From assembly GCA_036785665.1 (NCBI GenBank), contig JAXIVJ010001011.1, positions 1 through 64,000 of the forward strand: a DNA stretch of 64,000 bases, read 5' to 3'. Below are positions 1 to 13,090 of this stretch, piece after piece (the stretch's first letter is position 1; each line of letters opens with the position of its first letter). The stretch comes from Chirona hameri. Lineage: Eukaryota; Arthropoda; Thecostraca; Balanomorpha; Balanidae. Under the pieces are notes generated by a model, which had not been told where the DNA came from, did not search any database, and saw only the letters and a program-made list of their open reading frames with translations. The translations under genes were made by a program, and so were the position numbers.

Positions 1-872
<872 letters not shown>

Positions 873-1096
873 ATTAATAGCGAAGTAAAGTCGAGCGACT
901 GTAATAGCTATGTTACATTATGCTTCGGAAAGATGTTAATATTTGCGTTGCCTTGTGACAATCCCTGACTGATGTATCCGTCCAACTGTTGTCGGTACAT
1001 GAATTGGTAACGTTTCGCTGTTATCAACGCTAGCATTTACTCTACTCGCTGCAGGCTGAAATATCCCGATACTGGCAATGTGTTCGGATTGCGAGC

Positions 1097-1541
1097 CTAC
1101 ACACTAGTGATGTCACTTTCAGAAAATTCCTGAAACTTGACCAAACCGATACCAATTTCATGGCAGCTATGCTTACCAAAAACCAAACCGATTTTTCCCA
1201 ACCTGAAAATGACCGATTATTGACCGATTTGCAATATTGTTGTAAGAGGTTGACAAACGAAACTCTGCTGATGTATGCACATTTTTATAGAAACATCAAA
1301 GTAATAATGTCGATGATCAGAATCCAAGTTAAATGCCTCACATTCTCATTTCAAATTACGAAAACCTGCGAAACAAACCCAAATCCCTGGAAAAACGTGG
1401 TCAGGCTGATGTATATCGCTGACTTGCTTGACCGATAAAGTACCGATAATTTGTTGTCTGACCGACCAATATCCAATTCGGTATTGGTATTTTTTTGGTA
1501 TACCAAAATTTTGGTTACCGAATGACATCACTACTACGCAC
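1097..1541. mobile_element. hAT-type MITE with 8-bp target duplication
   Basis: The 429-bp body (1105-1533) starts TAGTGATGTCA and ends with the inverse TGACATCACTA. It is flanked by CTACACAC on the left and CTACGCAC on the right, a 7 of 8 match as expected of a decayed hAT target duplication. Inside, motifs of the ACCGATACC/GGTATTGGT type recur in inverted orientation near both ends. It has no transposase frame and is therefore non-autonomous. Assignment to hAT rests on the 8-bp duplication and the terminal sequence. Confidence 0.75.
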
Positions 1542-2008
1542 CATTGCTACATCACTGTTGTCACTGTCGTTATATTTTTCATCAAATGCCAGTACGCAGA
1601 TATGGATTTACTGCATCCATTATGGCATGTATTGCTATCTGACATTATCTTGTCCTCCCATCCTTTCCATATATAGCGATTTCCTTTCAGTACGAGCACG
1701 TTGTGGCGTACACAATCAAAACCACCTACAACTCCACAAGAATGTTTTGTCTTACCATTGTCAGTAGGATAATCAAACGGCCGCTGACGAGCCGTCTCCA
1801 AAGCTGAATTTTGTGAAAGCCTCATTCGTAATGCTTTGGTTCTCCACAGCATGCGGACACGTGCATGACCGCCGGCCGTGGCACAGAGCAGCTGCAGCCT
1901 GCTCTGATATTTTGTGACCCGCGCCCTTAAACCTACTCCGTCCTCTCATCCCAAGTCGTCCTGGGGATGTACCCTACCAGCATGCACGGATGTTATAAAT
2001 TGATGTTA
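1542..2008. other. unassigned spacer
   Basis: I see no gene, repeat array or transposon terminus here. The open frames are short and lack recognisable motifs. Confidence 0.5.
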
Positions 2009-2605
2009 TTAAAGGGAGATAATCACCTTTTGATTGTGTTAGCAACACTTTCTTTGGCTGCCGTTATGGTATTAAAATGATGTGATCTAAATTTAAGAAT
2101 TAAATACAATTATTCCCTAATTCAAAGTTGGAAGTTTGGGAAAATTTATGATCGGTATTTTCCCTACACTATTGGAAAGCGCAACATCTGGCGCTTTTGT
2201 GTCAATCTGTTCAACGTTGTTGAATAGGCACTTATAAACAAATCGCCGACACTAAATAGTTTGCCGTCGGGGGCCTACCTAAACTGCCGATTTCAATGCA
2301 CTTTTTTAAAATGATTGTTGATTGTTCATAAAAGTTTGGCACATATTCGCAAAAGATAGAATGCAGGAAACATATTGCATACCTTCATGATAAATAACAA
2401 TGCGTAGGGAGGCTAATTTACTGAATTCGTTACCGAGTGCTTGCTGATTATAAGCGTGGAGCGCTTATCAACTATGAATTGAAATATCTCGCGGTAGGAA
2501 TTGTTATATGCAAAATGTGATGAATTTACAATATATTTTGGTCTCGTCTATCGATTTCAGGTGCCAACTCCATTTTTGTGGAAAAAGGTCATTATCTCCC
2601 TTTAA
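2009..2605. mobile_element. TTAA MITE, family T1, 597 bp
   Basis: It is bounded by TTAA on both sides. The left end reads TTAAAGGGAGATAATCACC, and the right end is the inverse of TTAAAGGGAGATAATGACC. The same terminal and internal sequence recurs at 13091-13942, 18488-19093, 56475-61787 (interrupted) and 62094-64000 (interrupted). It has no coding capacity. A TTAA target is characteristic of piggyBac-type transposition, but no transposase of that kind is present, so the superfamily is an inference. Confidence 0.85.
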
Positions 2606-3189
2606 AGCTGGAACTGTGCACTTTCTCGTTTTTCCACATCTTGCTTGAGACGATCCTATCACATCCTTGCCAGCTGCCACCGGATCAGCATGCATCTTAT
2701 TTGTGCGCTTTACCGATTAACGCCCACCGTCACCAAACATATGCAGGAAAGAGTGAAATTGGAACCTCGAACGCATTTACATTCAGCCATTTTAGCACAT
2801 CCAGCCGGGACAGTGATACCAGTTGTGGCACGAAGAGTGTCATGCCAAACCCTTCGTTGAATATTTTACACAAATGCATTCATATATACTTTCGCTGAAG
2901 ACAACGTTTTAGCTCTGGTTGTATTTCGTATTTTTATAAAGATATTCCTAGATTATATGTCCAGTGAGACATTCAGTTTTGTTAAAGGGCTAACGTTCTA
3001 ATGATCATCGTTTTCACCTTCGAGCGTCTGAATCACTTACGACTCTTGGTGACGACGTGGCAGTAAGTGACATCCAGATCGCGGAGAGGCTCATATTCGT
3101 GATGGTAGCGTAGCTCCGTGTATGTGTTACAAGTCTGTCGTATTTGGATAATGTGGTGACTAAGCACTTTAAATTCTCGTACGAACGCT
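2606..3189. other. unassigned spacer
   Basis: No coding, RNA or repeat signal was recognised between the T1 MITE and the tRNA-like sequence. Confidence 0.45.
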
Positions 3190-3312
3190 AAGAGGGCGTA
3201 ATAGCCGAGCGATTAAGACTCTCACGTGGGGAGCCCGTGTTTCGAACCCCGGTAGAGCTATGTCCCCTGGGCGCTAATATGACCAATGTGTTCGCTGGCG
3301 AACCTGTGTTGC
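3190..3312 (+). mobile_element. tRNA-like sequence, probable SINE fragment
   Basis: A box A-like motif (TAGCCGAGCGATTAAG, from 3202) and a box B-like motif (GTTTCGAACCC, 3239-3249) lie about 37 bases apart, as in tRNA genes. The sequence sits just beyond the point where the minus-strand reverse-transcriptase relic loses similarity (about 3320). That fits a tRNA-derived SINE inserted into the LINE. A clean cloverleaf was not drawn, so a true tRNA gene is unlikely. Confidence 0.4.
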
Positions 3313-3319
3313 AGACGCT

Positions 3320-4325
3320 CAAGGCGTCTAAGTGGGTTGCTGCGGCCCCAGACCGGATAATACTACCATATTCAATAACGGACCTCACATGTGCATTGTA
3401 CGCTGACAAGATTGCATGGTGATTGAAGTCTAGGCGGCGAGAGCATGGCGAAATTTGAACACTGCGCATGGGCTTACCGAGCATGTGATTGGCCTTGCCT
3501 ACTGTTGCATGAACATGGTCGGCGAATGTCAGCTTCACGTCTAATATGACGCCGAGGTCGCGTATATGTTCGCATCGCTCCAGTTGATGCCCGTCTAGTA
3601 CACATAAGTGCAGTGTATGGGGGCCGTGCGAAGGGTGAATGGGTTTGTATTGCATTTAGCTGGACTGAGCTTCAAGTGCCAGGTTTTAGACCATGCACAA
3701 AGTCGGTCCAGGTCGGCCTGAAGGGAAACGGTATCTTCACGATTTTGAATGCGATGAAATATTTTTACATCATCAGCATATGCCAAACAGCCTTTTTGAT
3801 ATTGTTAGGAAGGTCAGCGACATAGCAGGCGAATAGTATCGGGCCGAGAATGCTGCCTTCTGGCACGCCTGACAGTACCAGCGTCCAGTCAGAATGCTTC
3901 CTATCGAGAATGACCCGCTGGGAGCGCTGGCACAGGACTCGATCCAGCTTTATGCAAGACCCCTAATATTAAATGAATAACGAAGTTTGTGTAAAAGTAG
4001 CCTGTGGTCGACACCGGTAAAAGCGGACGAATAATCCGTGTGTATCGCATCCGTCTGCGATCCCTTTGCCAGTGAGGTCTAGCAGTGTTCCAGAAAGCAT
4101 GCTAAGTTGGTTAAATGCAAGAACGTTTTGGGATAGATCCGTGTTGTGAGGCAGGCAGTGCGAGGAGACATGCTTGAAGCAAGCTCTCACATACTACTTT
4201 CTCCAAAACTTTACAACAAATTGCCAGACGGGAAACCGGTCGATAATTTTCTGGAAGCTTTTTGGAGCCCTTGGAACAGCCCAGTGTCGAATATGGCAAT
4301 GTGGTGCACATTGGGAGTATGTTTA
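3320..4325 (-). pseudogene. decayed LINE reverse transcriptase
   Basis: On the minus strand, successive frames carry pieces of a non-LTR reverse transcriptase in the correct order. Near 4270 is the early motif NYRPVS with its following helix and QHGS. Near 3785 is the catalytic block AYADDVKIF. Near 3560 is the post-catalytic block RDLGVILDVKLTF, followed by a thumb-like segment to about 3320. At least three frame breaks and a missing GxPQGS block show it is inactive. An endonuclease domain is not visible upstream. This is a CR1/Jockey-like relic, unlike the LINEs at 33 and 58 kb in sequence. Confidence 0.8.
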
Positions 4326-4332
4326 TGCACAA

Positions 4333-5735
4333 AGACGTGGGTATTTTATGGTATGGTAATTGGTATGGTGAGCGTATGTATGTGAAATCTCACAAACGCT
4401 GCGAAATACCACGACGCGATGGCTGGACACGAACAGCTTAGTTTACCGCCACCAGCCAAGGAGAAGGACGCCTAGCATAATATTCACCTGTTGGTTGTTA
4501 CAGCAGCGCCGCAATAGAGAATGCCAGCCTCGAGAAATATAACCAGTTCAACTGAAACCCGGGTACTATATGAGGGCACATGGTCCCACTCAGATTCATG
4601 TGGGTACAGCAATCTGCCAACAGTGAACAGACTGAAATGGTCCGGTGATAGCGGGCCAAACGATCAGGCAGAATTAATAGGCCAACATGGCAGAGCTATT
4701 GCATACATAATTTAGTACAGTAGTTAAGTTTTTGCAGTAGTTCAAAGTCACGTTCTTTAGCAATGAAGTCAATCAAACTTATTAATAGGCAGTATGGGGG
4801 GGGGGATGTATCGGCGAAAGCATGAACCAATATCCAATATAGTTCACTAATATAGTTCACCATTCAATTCTGCAGCTCTGCAGCCGCCTGCATCTGCTCT
4901 AAACACCCGACTCCCAGCAAACAGAGCCGAGCGGCCATTCCAGCTCCCCATCTGGTAATTAGCTCCGACTCAGAGCAGCAAACCCCGAGCAAACAGGAGC
5001 GGAGCGGCCCGGCAGCACCCCTCCCTGGCCGCCGCCGGCCTGTCTAATTTGTTGCCGGACGATCTGATGTATGGCCCAATGTATGGCCCAATTTCCGGCC
5101 CGTTTCCCGGCCGAGCAACATTGCAGAATGCCTCTGTAGTCTGTAGTCGGAGAGAAGCGTTAGTAGCGCGGAGCGCGGACCGCCCCAGACGTCGGCTCAC
5201 TCACTAATGCATCTCCTAATCTACAGACCAGCAAGTTACAACTCGGAAGTAGTTTAATCGTAGAATTTCGCTTTTCGTACATAGCTCTACTTTGTTATGT
5301 AAGTGCAATTCATTTGGAACTGCTACCCGGGAACAACGGAACCACGTGTGCTTTTGGCAATTGTTGTCAGTTATTAATAACAACTGACTATTAAGCAATT
5401 GCTTTTAGGTAGGTTCAGCATTTGGCGGCGTTTCGGCGGTTTTGGTTGTATTGATTAATGGTACATTTTGAGCCTCAAAGTGAGCAATTGAACGTTAAAT
5501 CTACATTTTATCTAACCGCATGTTGTTAAATGAATGTTGTCTCATGCTAAAAAAAAAAATGCAATGCAAACAAAAATATTTGTTTAAGCGCACAGGGATT
5601 AACGTTTGTCAGTCCCAGTTGCATATTTTCTGCCTCTTAGTTTCAGCTTAGTTCTTAGTTTAGAGCCTTTCAGCAAATAATAAGGCAAAAATGTAACGCC
5701 CCCCCCCCCAAAAAACACCACCAGTGCCAAGGACG
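4333..5735. other. unassigned spacer
   Basis: No gene or transposon terminus was recognised. Noted details are a poly-G run near 4797-4805, a GC-rich patch at 4870-5210 and a poly-C run just before the next array (5700-5709). Confidence 0.5.
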
Positions 5736-5907
5736 ACCAGTGCACCACCAAAGGGCGACCAGTGCACCACCAAAGGGCGACCAGTGCACCACCAAAGGGC
5801 GACCAGTGTACCACCAAAGGGCGACCAGTGTACCACCAAAGGGCGACCAGTGCACCACCAAAGGGCGACCAGTGCACCACCAAAGGGCGACCAGTGCACC
5901 ACCAAAG
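5736..5907. repeat. 22-bp minisatellite, about 8 copies
   Basis: The unit ACCAGTGCACCACCAAAGGG plus CG repeats about 7.8 times with only C/T variation (GTGC/GTGT). Overlapping open frames in several phases are by-products of the repeat. Confidence 0.95.
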
Positions 5908-7130
5908 CAGAACTTGGCCTAATTCCGGCACATATATCGGGAGAGCTGAATTGATGGGGTGGTCGTCTCACAGTTCGTACATTATCGCACGAATCCACAA
6001 CGGGTTGGCAAATTCGTAGAAATAAAAACATTTTATGCAGCAATGGTACATGTTACAACACTGCACATTTCTCGTATACGAGAAATGTGCAAGCTATAGA
6101 TGGCAAGCTATAGATTGCCATCTCACTTCCTCTTCACGATTTTGACCATGTGCGGAGGGACGTTCGAGCCTGTCAGCTTACCAACACGGTGCTGACCAAC
6201 AAGATCTCCCCGTAATCTAACATCACCCTGCACGCCTTTCGTGGGGCTACATGGACGGAAACCCTGCTCACGCCTTCTGCCGTGATTTAGCATTGCCGTT
6301 ATCCTGAGAGCGATCGGCGGGTGTGTATTACCGACCCGGAATGAGAGACAGATTAGTGAGTGACGCAGGCGTCAGACAAATCAGCTCTGGTGTTATTGAT
6401 AGGCGCGTCACACGGAATGGCAACTGAAGCAGCACATGGCGCCTGCCAGCTGAATTAAGCTTTAGATAAATTACTCTGATTAGTCGAGCATCTGGTGCGG
6501 CCGGTGGTCTCGATTAGTGGGCTATATGCCAAGGCTGTCAGAGGACTCGTTAGCCGGCGCTGTATTACAACCAGTGATAGACGTTCAAACGGAGTACCGG
6601 ACACGCTATGCTGGCTATCAAATGGCGAGGAAGTGAAATGGTCAGCACAATTTCCTTCCTCATCTCTGGGCGATGTGATGCCGTAAGTCTATATACCATT
6701 TAATTATTTTAAAAAAATATATATTTGGGAGTTATGCCGTGATTTCATGTTTAAAAAGCCACTGCTTACGTTTTAATTAGGTATAGGTACTATCTCATCT
6801 TCTTGTTAAAATGCATCGTCTTTATTATGTTAATAAATGTACCGGCTTGCTGATATTCTAACATAACCTGGTAAAGATCGGTCAGAAGCTAGCATTGAAG
6901 CTGAGAAGAAACCCAAGGAATGATGGCGCGCTTCTTGGCGCGATAATGCTGTTAACAGCCCATCACTCTGCCATGTGATAGTTTCATAAGGCAGCGGCTC
7001 CACCACTGACACTCCGACCCAAGGCCGTATAGTACCTACTATTCTGCCCTGCCTTCTGCCCATCGCTCTGCCTTCTGCCTCTCGCTCAGCCGCGTCTGCT
7101 GACCGCGCCTGCAGATTCGCGTCCTGCCGC
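5908..7130. other. unassigned spacer containing a 28-bp palindrome
   Basis: No gene was recognised. At 6063-6090 lies a perfect palindrome (GCACATTTCTCGTA followed by its inverse), next to a short direct repeat AAGCTATAGAT. Confidence 0.55.
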
Positions 7131-7766
7131 CGCCTCGGCTGCATACTGCGCCGCCGAGCCTCGGCTGCATACTGCGCCGCCGAGCCTTGGCTGCATACTG
7201 CGCCGCCGAGCCTCGGCTGCATACTGCGCCGCCGAGCCTCGGCTGCATACTGCGCCGCCGAGCCTCGGCTGCATACTGCGCCGCCGAGCCTCGGCTGCAT
7301 ACTGCGCCGCCGAGCCTTGACTGCATACTGCGCCGCCGAGCCTCGGCTGCATACTGCGCCGCCGAGCCTTGGCTGCATACTGCGCCGCCGAGCCTCGGCT
7401 GCATACTGCGCCGCCGAGCCTCGGCTGCATACTGCGCCGCCGAGCCTCGGCTGCATACTGCGCCGCCGAGCCCCGGCTGCATACTGCGCCGCCGAGCCTC
7501 GGCTGCATACTGCGCCGCCGAGCCTCGGCTGCATACTGCGCCGCCGAGCCCCGGCTGCATACTGCGCCGCCGAGCCTCGGCTGCATACTGCGCCGCCGAG
7601 CCTCGGCTGCATACTGCGCCGCCGAGCCCCGGCTGCATACTGCGCCGCCGAGCCTCGGCTGCATACTGCGCCGCCAAGCCTCGGCTGCATACTGCGCCGC
7701 CGAGCCTCGGCTACATACTGCGCCGCCGAGCCTCGGTTGCATACTGCGCCGCCGAGTCTCGGCTGC
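7131..7766. repeat. 26-bp minisatellite, about 24 copies
   Basis: The unit GGCTGCATACTGCGCCGCCG plus AGCCTC repeats about 24 times with sparse substitutions (CCTC/CCTT/CCCC). Because 26 is not a multiple of three, all phases cycle and stay open on both strands. The Ala/Arg-rich frames of 150-320 residues should not be read as proteins. Confidence 0.97.
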
Positions 7767-7908
7767 TCGTTACTCACCGCACATTAGCCCACCGTGCGGT
7801 GGTCGCCGCCTTCAGATGCTATCAGCCTTATTAAATTTACCGTCATTAGTTATGGCGATGAGGCGCGGCCGGCGGGGCGCCACTGGGACGCGCGCCAGGC
7901 ACGAGCGG

Positions 7909-9730
7909 CCCGGTCTGACTCCACAGCGGGTCACCGTCTGCCCGGTCAGACTCCACAGCGAGTCACCGTCTCCCCGGTCTGACTCCACAGCGAGTCACCA
8001 TCTGCCCGGTCTGACTCCACAGCGAGTCACCATCTGCCCGGTCAGACTCCACAGCGAGTCACCGTTTGCCCGGTCTGACTCCACAGCGAGTCACCGTTTG
8101 CCCGGTCTGACTCCACAGCGGGTCACCGTCTGCCCGGTCAGACTCCACAGCGAGTCACCGTCTCCCCGGTCTGACTCCACAGCGAGTCACCGTTTGCCCG
8201 GTCTGACTCCACAGCGAGTCACCATCTGCCCGGTCAGACTCCACAGCGAGTCACTATCTCCCCGGTCTGACTCCACAGTGAGTCACCGTCTGCCCGGTCT
8301 GACTCCACAGCGAGTCACCATCTGCCCGGTCTGACTCCACAGCGAGTCACTATCTCCCCGGTCTGACTCCACAGCGAGTCACTATCTCCCCGGTCTGACT
8401 CCGCAGCGGGCCACCGTCTGCCCGGTCTGACTCCACAGCGAGTCACCGTCTGCCCGGTCTGACTCCACATCGAGTCACCATCTGCCCGGTCTGACTCCGC
8501 AGCGGGCCACCGTCTGCCCGGTCTGACTCCACAGCGAGTCCTATCTGCCCGGTCAGACTCCACAGCGAGTCACTATCTCCCCGGTCTGACTCCACAGCGA
8601 GTCACCGTTTGCCCGGTCTGACTCCACAGCGAGTCACCGTCTGCCCGGTCAGACTCCACAGCGAGTCACCGTTTGCCCGGTCAGACTCCACAGCGAGTCA
8701 CCGTTTGCCCGGTCTGACTCCACAGCGAGTCACCGTCTGCCCGGTCAGACTCCACAGCGAGTCACCGTTTGCCCGGTCTGACTCCACAGCGAGTCACCAT
8801 CTGCCCGGTCAGACTCCACAGCGAGTCACCGTTTGCCCGGTCTGACTCCACAGCGAGTCACCGTCTGCCCGGTCTGACTCCACAGCGAGTCACCATCTGC
8901 CCGGTCAGACTCCACATCGAGTCACCATCTGCCCGGTCAGACTCCACAGCGGATCACCGTCTGCCCGGTCTGACTCCACAGCGGGCCCGACCGTCTGCCC
9001 GGTCTGACTCCACAGTGAGTCACCATCTGCCCGGTCTGACTCCACAGCGAGTCCTATCTGCCCGGTCAGACTCCACAGCGAGTCACTATCTCCCCGGTCT
9101 GACTCCACAGTGAGTCACCGTCTGCCCGGTCTGACTCGACAGCGAGTCACCATCTGCCCGGTCTGACTCCACAGCGAGTCACTATCTCCCCGGTCTGACT
9201 CCACAGCGAGTCACTATCTCCCCGGTCTGACTCCGCAGCGGGCCACCGTCTGCCCGGTCTGACTCCACAGCGAGTCACCGTCTGCCCGGTCTGACTCCAC
9301 ATCGAGTCACCATCTGCCCGGTCTGACTCCGCAGCGGGCCACCGTCTGCCCGGTCTGACTCCACAGCGAGTCCTATCTGCCCGGTCTGACTCCACAGCGG
9401 GCCCGACCGTCTGCCCGGTCTGACTCCACAGCGAGTCACCGTCTGCCCGGTCTGACTCCACAGTGAGTCACCGTTTGCCCGGTCTGACTCCACAGCGAGT
9501 CACTATCTCCCCGGTCTGACTCCACAGCGAGTCACCGTCTGCCCGGTCTGACTCCACATCGAGTCACCATCTGCCCGGTCTGACTCCGCAGCGAGTCACC
9601 ATCTGCCCGGTCTGACTCCACAGCGAGTCACTGTCTGCCCGGTCTGACTCCACAGCGAGTCACCGTCTGCCCGGTCTGACTCCACAGCGAGTCACTATCT
9701 GCCCGGTCTGACTCCGCAACGGGCCCCCGT
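7909..9730. repeat. 32-bp minisatellite, about 57 copies, with higher-order duplication
   Basis: The unit is CCCGGTCTGACTCCACAGCG followed by AGTCACCGTCTG, about 57 copies. Units differ at a few fixed positions (GTCTGA/GTCAGA, CCGTCTG/CCATCTG/CTATCTC, CACAGCG/CGCAGCG). A run of about seven variant units starting near 8318 recurs in the same order near 9150, 832 bp (26 units) downstream. Open frames are phase-cycling artefacts. Confidence 0.97.
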
Positions 9731-10638
9731 CTTTCCACCGCGTTCACGGCGCGACCCAATGACCGCTGACAGTAAGACAATGCGGGATTGTTAGAACGTC
9801 GAGCGGCGTGGGGTCAGCGACACGCGCCGGGGGACGGACTGGACGTCCGTTCTGCCTCCGTCCGTGCCGACCACCGCGAGCAGCTCAGACCGACGGACAA
9901 AGGATGAACGGACGGACGGACGGACGGAGGAACCCCGCTCGAGCGGCCGGGCTGTAAAGCCGAGCAATTAATCCGCTATCGCCGGCCATCGCGGGCAATG
10001 AAGACCGTGCTCGAGCCGATGGTCGTCAATCAACCGGTGATTATTGCCGCTAAACACCGTCATGCTGCATGGAACATCAGGTGGGAATGGATTTCGATGT
10101 CCTCCGGCTAAGTTAAGGGTTGTTTGGGTCGGCGGGATGGTATGATTCAGGGAGGTTGGTCGTCATTTGTTGAGTGGGTTCTGCGTGGTATGGTACCGCC
10201 CTGGTTGTTTGGGTTCGCAGGTGCACCGGTGCGATCCCAGGTTATATCCTGTCCGTAGACGGGTTTCGCACTTAGCTGAGATAGTGCTGTTGATCTGATG
10301 CCGATACGGTGCCAGCTAGAACTGCAGATTTCCCGGGTGGCGCACCGTTCCCGGGAGAGATCGTGACCAAATTAACAGCTCGGAAACGAACATGCAGTGA
10401 ATAGCGCTGCGCAATCTTGAGATCTCTCAGGTCTCCAGAGAGTTTTCTCCAGCAGTTTTACACAATGAGATTCGGGTGACATTTTATAAACAACTACAGC
10501 GGCCATGTATATACTACATCGCATAGGATGTGTTTTCAAAGTATTGGAGAAGTAGGTATTGAGTCTTGACTAATGACTTGTGCGGCAGAAGTTGACATGA
10601 GCAGCAGGCATTGTGCAGGCATAGGGCATGTCCTGGGA
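9731..10638. other. unassigned GC-rich spacer
   Basis: No gene was seen. A short (GGAC)n run lies at about 9909-9926, and the first 300 bp are CpG-rich. Confidence 0.5.
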
Positions 10639-10648
10639 TGTCCGATGC

Positions 10649-10845
10649 AGTGGCGTCGCCACACAATTTCGAGTGGGGGGCAGCCATGGATTTGGGGGCC
10701 AGCCAGGGGTTTGTGGGGCAAGCCCCATAGGCCTAATGTTAAAATCCTGCGAATCTGGGGCGCCGGACTCCGGCCAGAGCGATTCTGGGGGGGGGGGGGC
10801 GGCGTCCCCCAGCCCCCCCCCCCCCCACACCGGTAACGACGCTCC
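10649..10845. mobile_element. possible small MITE with poly-G/poly-C centre
   Basis: It begins CAGTGGCGTCGCCAC and ends near GGTAACGACGCTCC, a weak inverted match. It contains long G and C runs at about 10788-10826. The GTGGCG-type start and the G/C runs resemble other small elements in this window, but the ends are imperfect and no clear target duplication was found. Confidence 0.35.
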
Positions 10846-11079
10846 TGGTCCGATGTGTTTTATTGTTGACCTTCCAAGTAGTTTTTAAAGTGGAAATCAG
10901 AAGCATCAATCATTTGAAATAGCATGTAATTCCTTATATCGGCTCTGATTTTCGAAGGTGCCATACATAAGATATGAATTTATTCACCAAATAAATTAGA
11001 AAGGAGTGAGCGGTTTGTCGTAATGAATATATAAGAGGTGGGTGCTCGTGCCAATCTTCGTAGCATAACATTGCAACAT

Positions 11080-11166
11080 GCGACAGATGCGACAGAGCAG
11101 CGACAGATGCGACAGAGCAGCGACAGATGCGACAGATGTGACAGAGCAGCGACATATGCGACAGAG
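11080..11166. repeat. short 20-bp tandem repeat
   Basis: The unit GCGACAGATGCGACAGAGCA, with an internal half-period GCGACAGA, repeats roughly four times. Confidence 0.85.
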
Positions 11167-11344
11167 CATGCTGATTGCGGCGAATGATTTAACCAATCAT
11201 CTTCCCTGGCGGGATGAAAATAGGAATTTTCAGTCAACGTCCTGACAGAACATCACGAACGGGTTTCCATTAATATCGCTGCCACTGATGCCGATGCATT
11301 CCAGCTCGAGGCGATGGCCTATCGGCAGGCAGTCTGTGCTGAGC

Positions 11345-11688
11345 TTAAAGGCAATAGGTCACCTTGAAAGTTGTTTTGAAATTTGACTATACGGGGTATT
11401 TCGAGCTGAAAAAACGAATATGTCATTTGTTTAGGTGATAGATGGATATCTGTCGAAGTTTCAAGTTTCGTGCCCCGATTGGGGCACGAGACAGCCGAAC
11501 AGCGTCTTCTAAAAGGGCCCCTTTTAGAAGCTGTTCGTGCTCAGATCTACTACCACGAAACTAGTCCTGTGTCGAAATTACTTAGCGTAGCGAGGTAATT
11601 CTTTCACCACAACCCGTTTTTCGATCTGCTCTACGAATCTGCTATCTCAGTGCAAAACCCCATGTTAAAGGTGAACCATTCCCTTTAA
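11345..11688. mobile_element. TTAA MITE, family T2, 344 bp, uninterrupted copy
   Basis: TTAA at 11345-11348 and 11685-11688 bounds a 344-bp element in reverse orientation relative to the copy at 24765-26431. The centre carries a palindrome (11506-11530) and GCCCC/GGGGC inverted pairs. Its interior matches both flanks of the insertion in the 24765 copy and so shows the pre-insertion state of that site. It has no coding capacity. Confidence 0.85.
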
Positions 11689-13090
11689 AGCCAGCGAAAA
11701 CATAATCCGAATCCCTTTAGCATCCCAGCACCGTTTGGGAGAACCGAATACATTTATCGTATCTTGTGATTCAATTCAGATAGCGTAGGTCACAAAAATG
11801 ACTTTTTGTCTTACGGAGCGGCAAGAAGCCACTTTAGGTATATTCGAGGGCAGCGACAGGACCATCATATTCACTCAGCCTGTGACTGGTCTAAAAAGCC
11901 AGCACTCTCCTCCGGGGCTATATGTCGGCAAAGTGGTCGTGGAGGCACCCATTCAAAGCGCATTGTCTCTCCGCCGTCCGCGCCCCAGGTAAACAATGGG
12001 ACGCAGGACGCCGGCCCGTGACACGTTACCTCACTTCACCATACCCCACGCCCCCCCCCCCCCCCCCCTTGAACCTCCTCCCCCGGACCGTCCACCACCG
12101 AACGGCTGAGCCCGGCGAAAATGGCTGAAAGCCATTAGAGTCTGAGCACGCATTACCGAGTCAGCCTCGCCTCGCCTCGGCTCGACTCGACTCGGCTGCC
12201 GGTCAGCCGACGTCGGCCGACTTCGGATCACAGCCGGTACGTCTCCCCGACCGAGACGCGCGGCATCGCAGCGAGGCGCGATAACAGTAATTTACGGCTT
12301 CCACACAGCGCTGTCGATAATGGCCCGCTTGAAAGTGGAAAAGACGCCGTGCCGTGGCTGGAAAGATGGACAGATGCCGGGAAGATGGATAGATGTCGCG
12401 CCGCGGGGACGTCGGTTGGGTGTAGTTTGTTGGCCGGGCCGGATGTGGTGGAGGGCAAAATAGTGTAAGCCGTCCGTACTGTCCATTTACGCTAGATAAA
12501 AATCACCCTCGATGCTCTTCCCCTTGTTAGACTAAACAGTTCTAGAACAGGACAAGCTTAGAACAATATGTTTAGTACCTACCTGCATATTTTTCCCCCC
12601 AACACCACCAAAGTGCTTTGTGAAGCACTTTGAAGTTTTGTATGCGAAATAGATCAATTTGATAAGTCTTCGAACGCAACTTCCATAATGGAAAAACAAA
12701 GCAAATTTGCATACTCAATCCGATTTCAGTCACTTTTTAGTTCATGCAGTATTGGGCATGCTGACTTAAAACTTCCTAAAGGTATTTCGTTTTGCAGCAT
12801 TTCCTCGCATAAATTATTGCGTTTTTTGTATGGACTAGATTTTTGGCTGTGAGGTGATTCACTTTTACCTTAGTGGTTGATGGTATTTGTATCTACCTAT
12901 TTACCTTCAGCAAGTTAACCTGGCACGCAATGGAGTTTACCGTTACCTATCCCAGCCTCTTGAGCATGATTGTCTTTGTAAAACAAATAGCACGACAGTT
13001 AAACGGAAGTGAAAAGAAGGAGAAAACGAGTCAATAATTTATGTGTGTGCAAAGGCAAGCGATTAAAATTGCATTTGTGGATAAATGCAT
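11689..13090. other. unassigned spacer, CpG-rich at 11950-12480
   Basis: No coding exon was convincing. A poly-C run lies at about 12048-12068, and simple CTCGGCTCGACTCG-type sequence at 12165-12200. The rest is AT-rich with no terminus or array. Confidence 0.5.

Noticed and set aside
7131..9493. Ala/Arg/Cys-rich and Ser/Asp-rich frames of 100-320 codons
   Set aside because: The 26-bp and 32-bp periods cycle through all phases on both strands. No start context or motif was found.
7909..9730. CRISPR-like array of 32-bp repeats
   Set aside because: Units are contiguous with no unique spacers, and the surroundings are eukaryotic.
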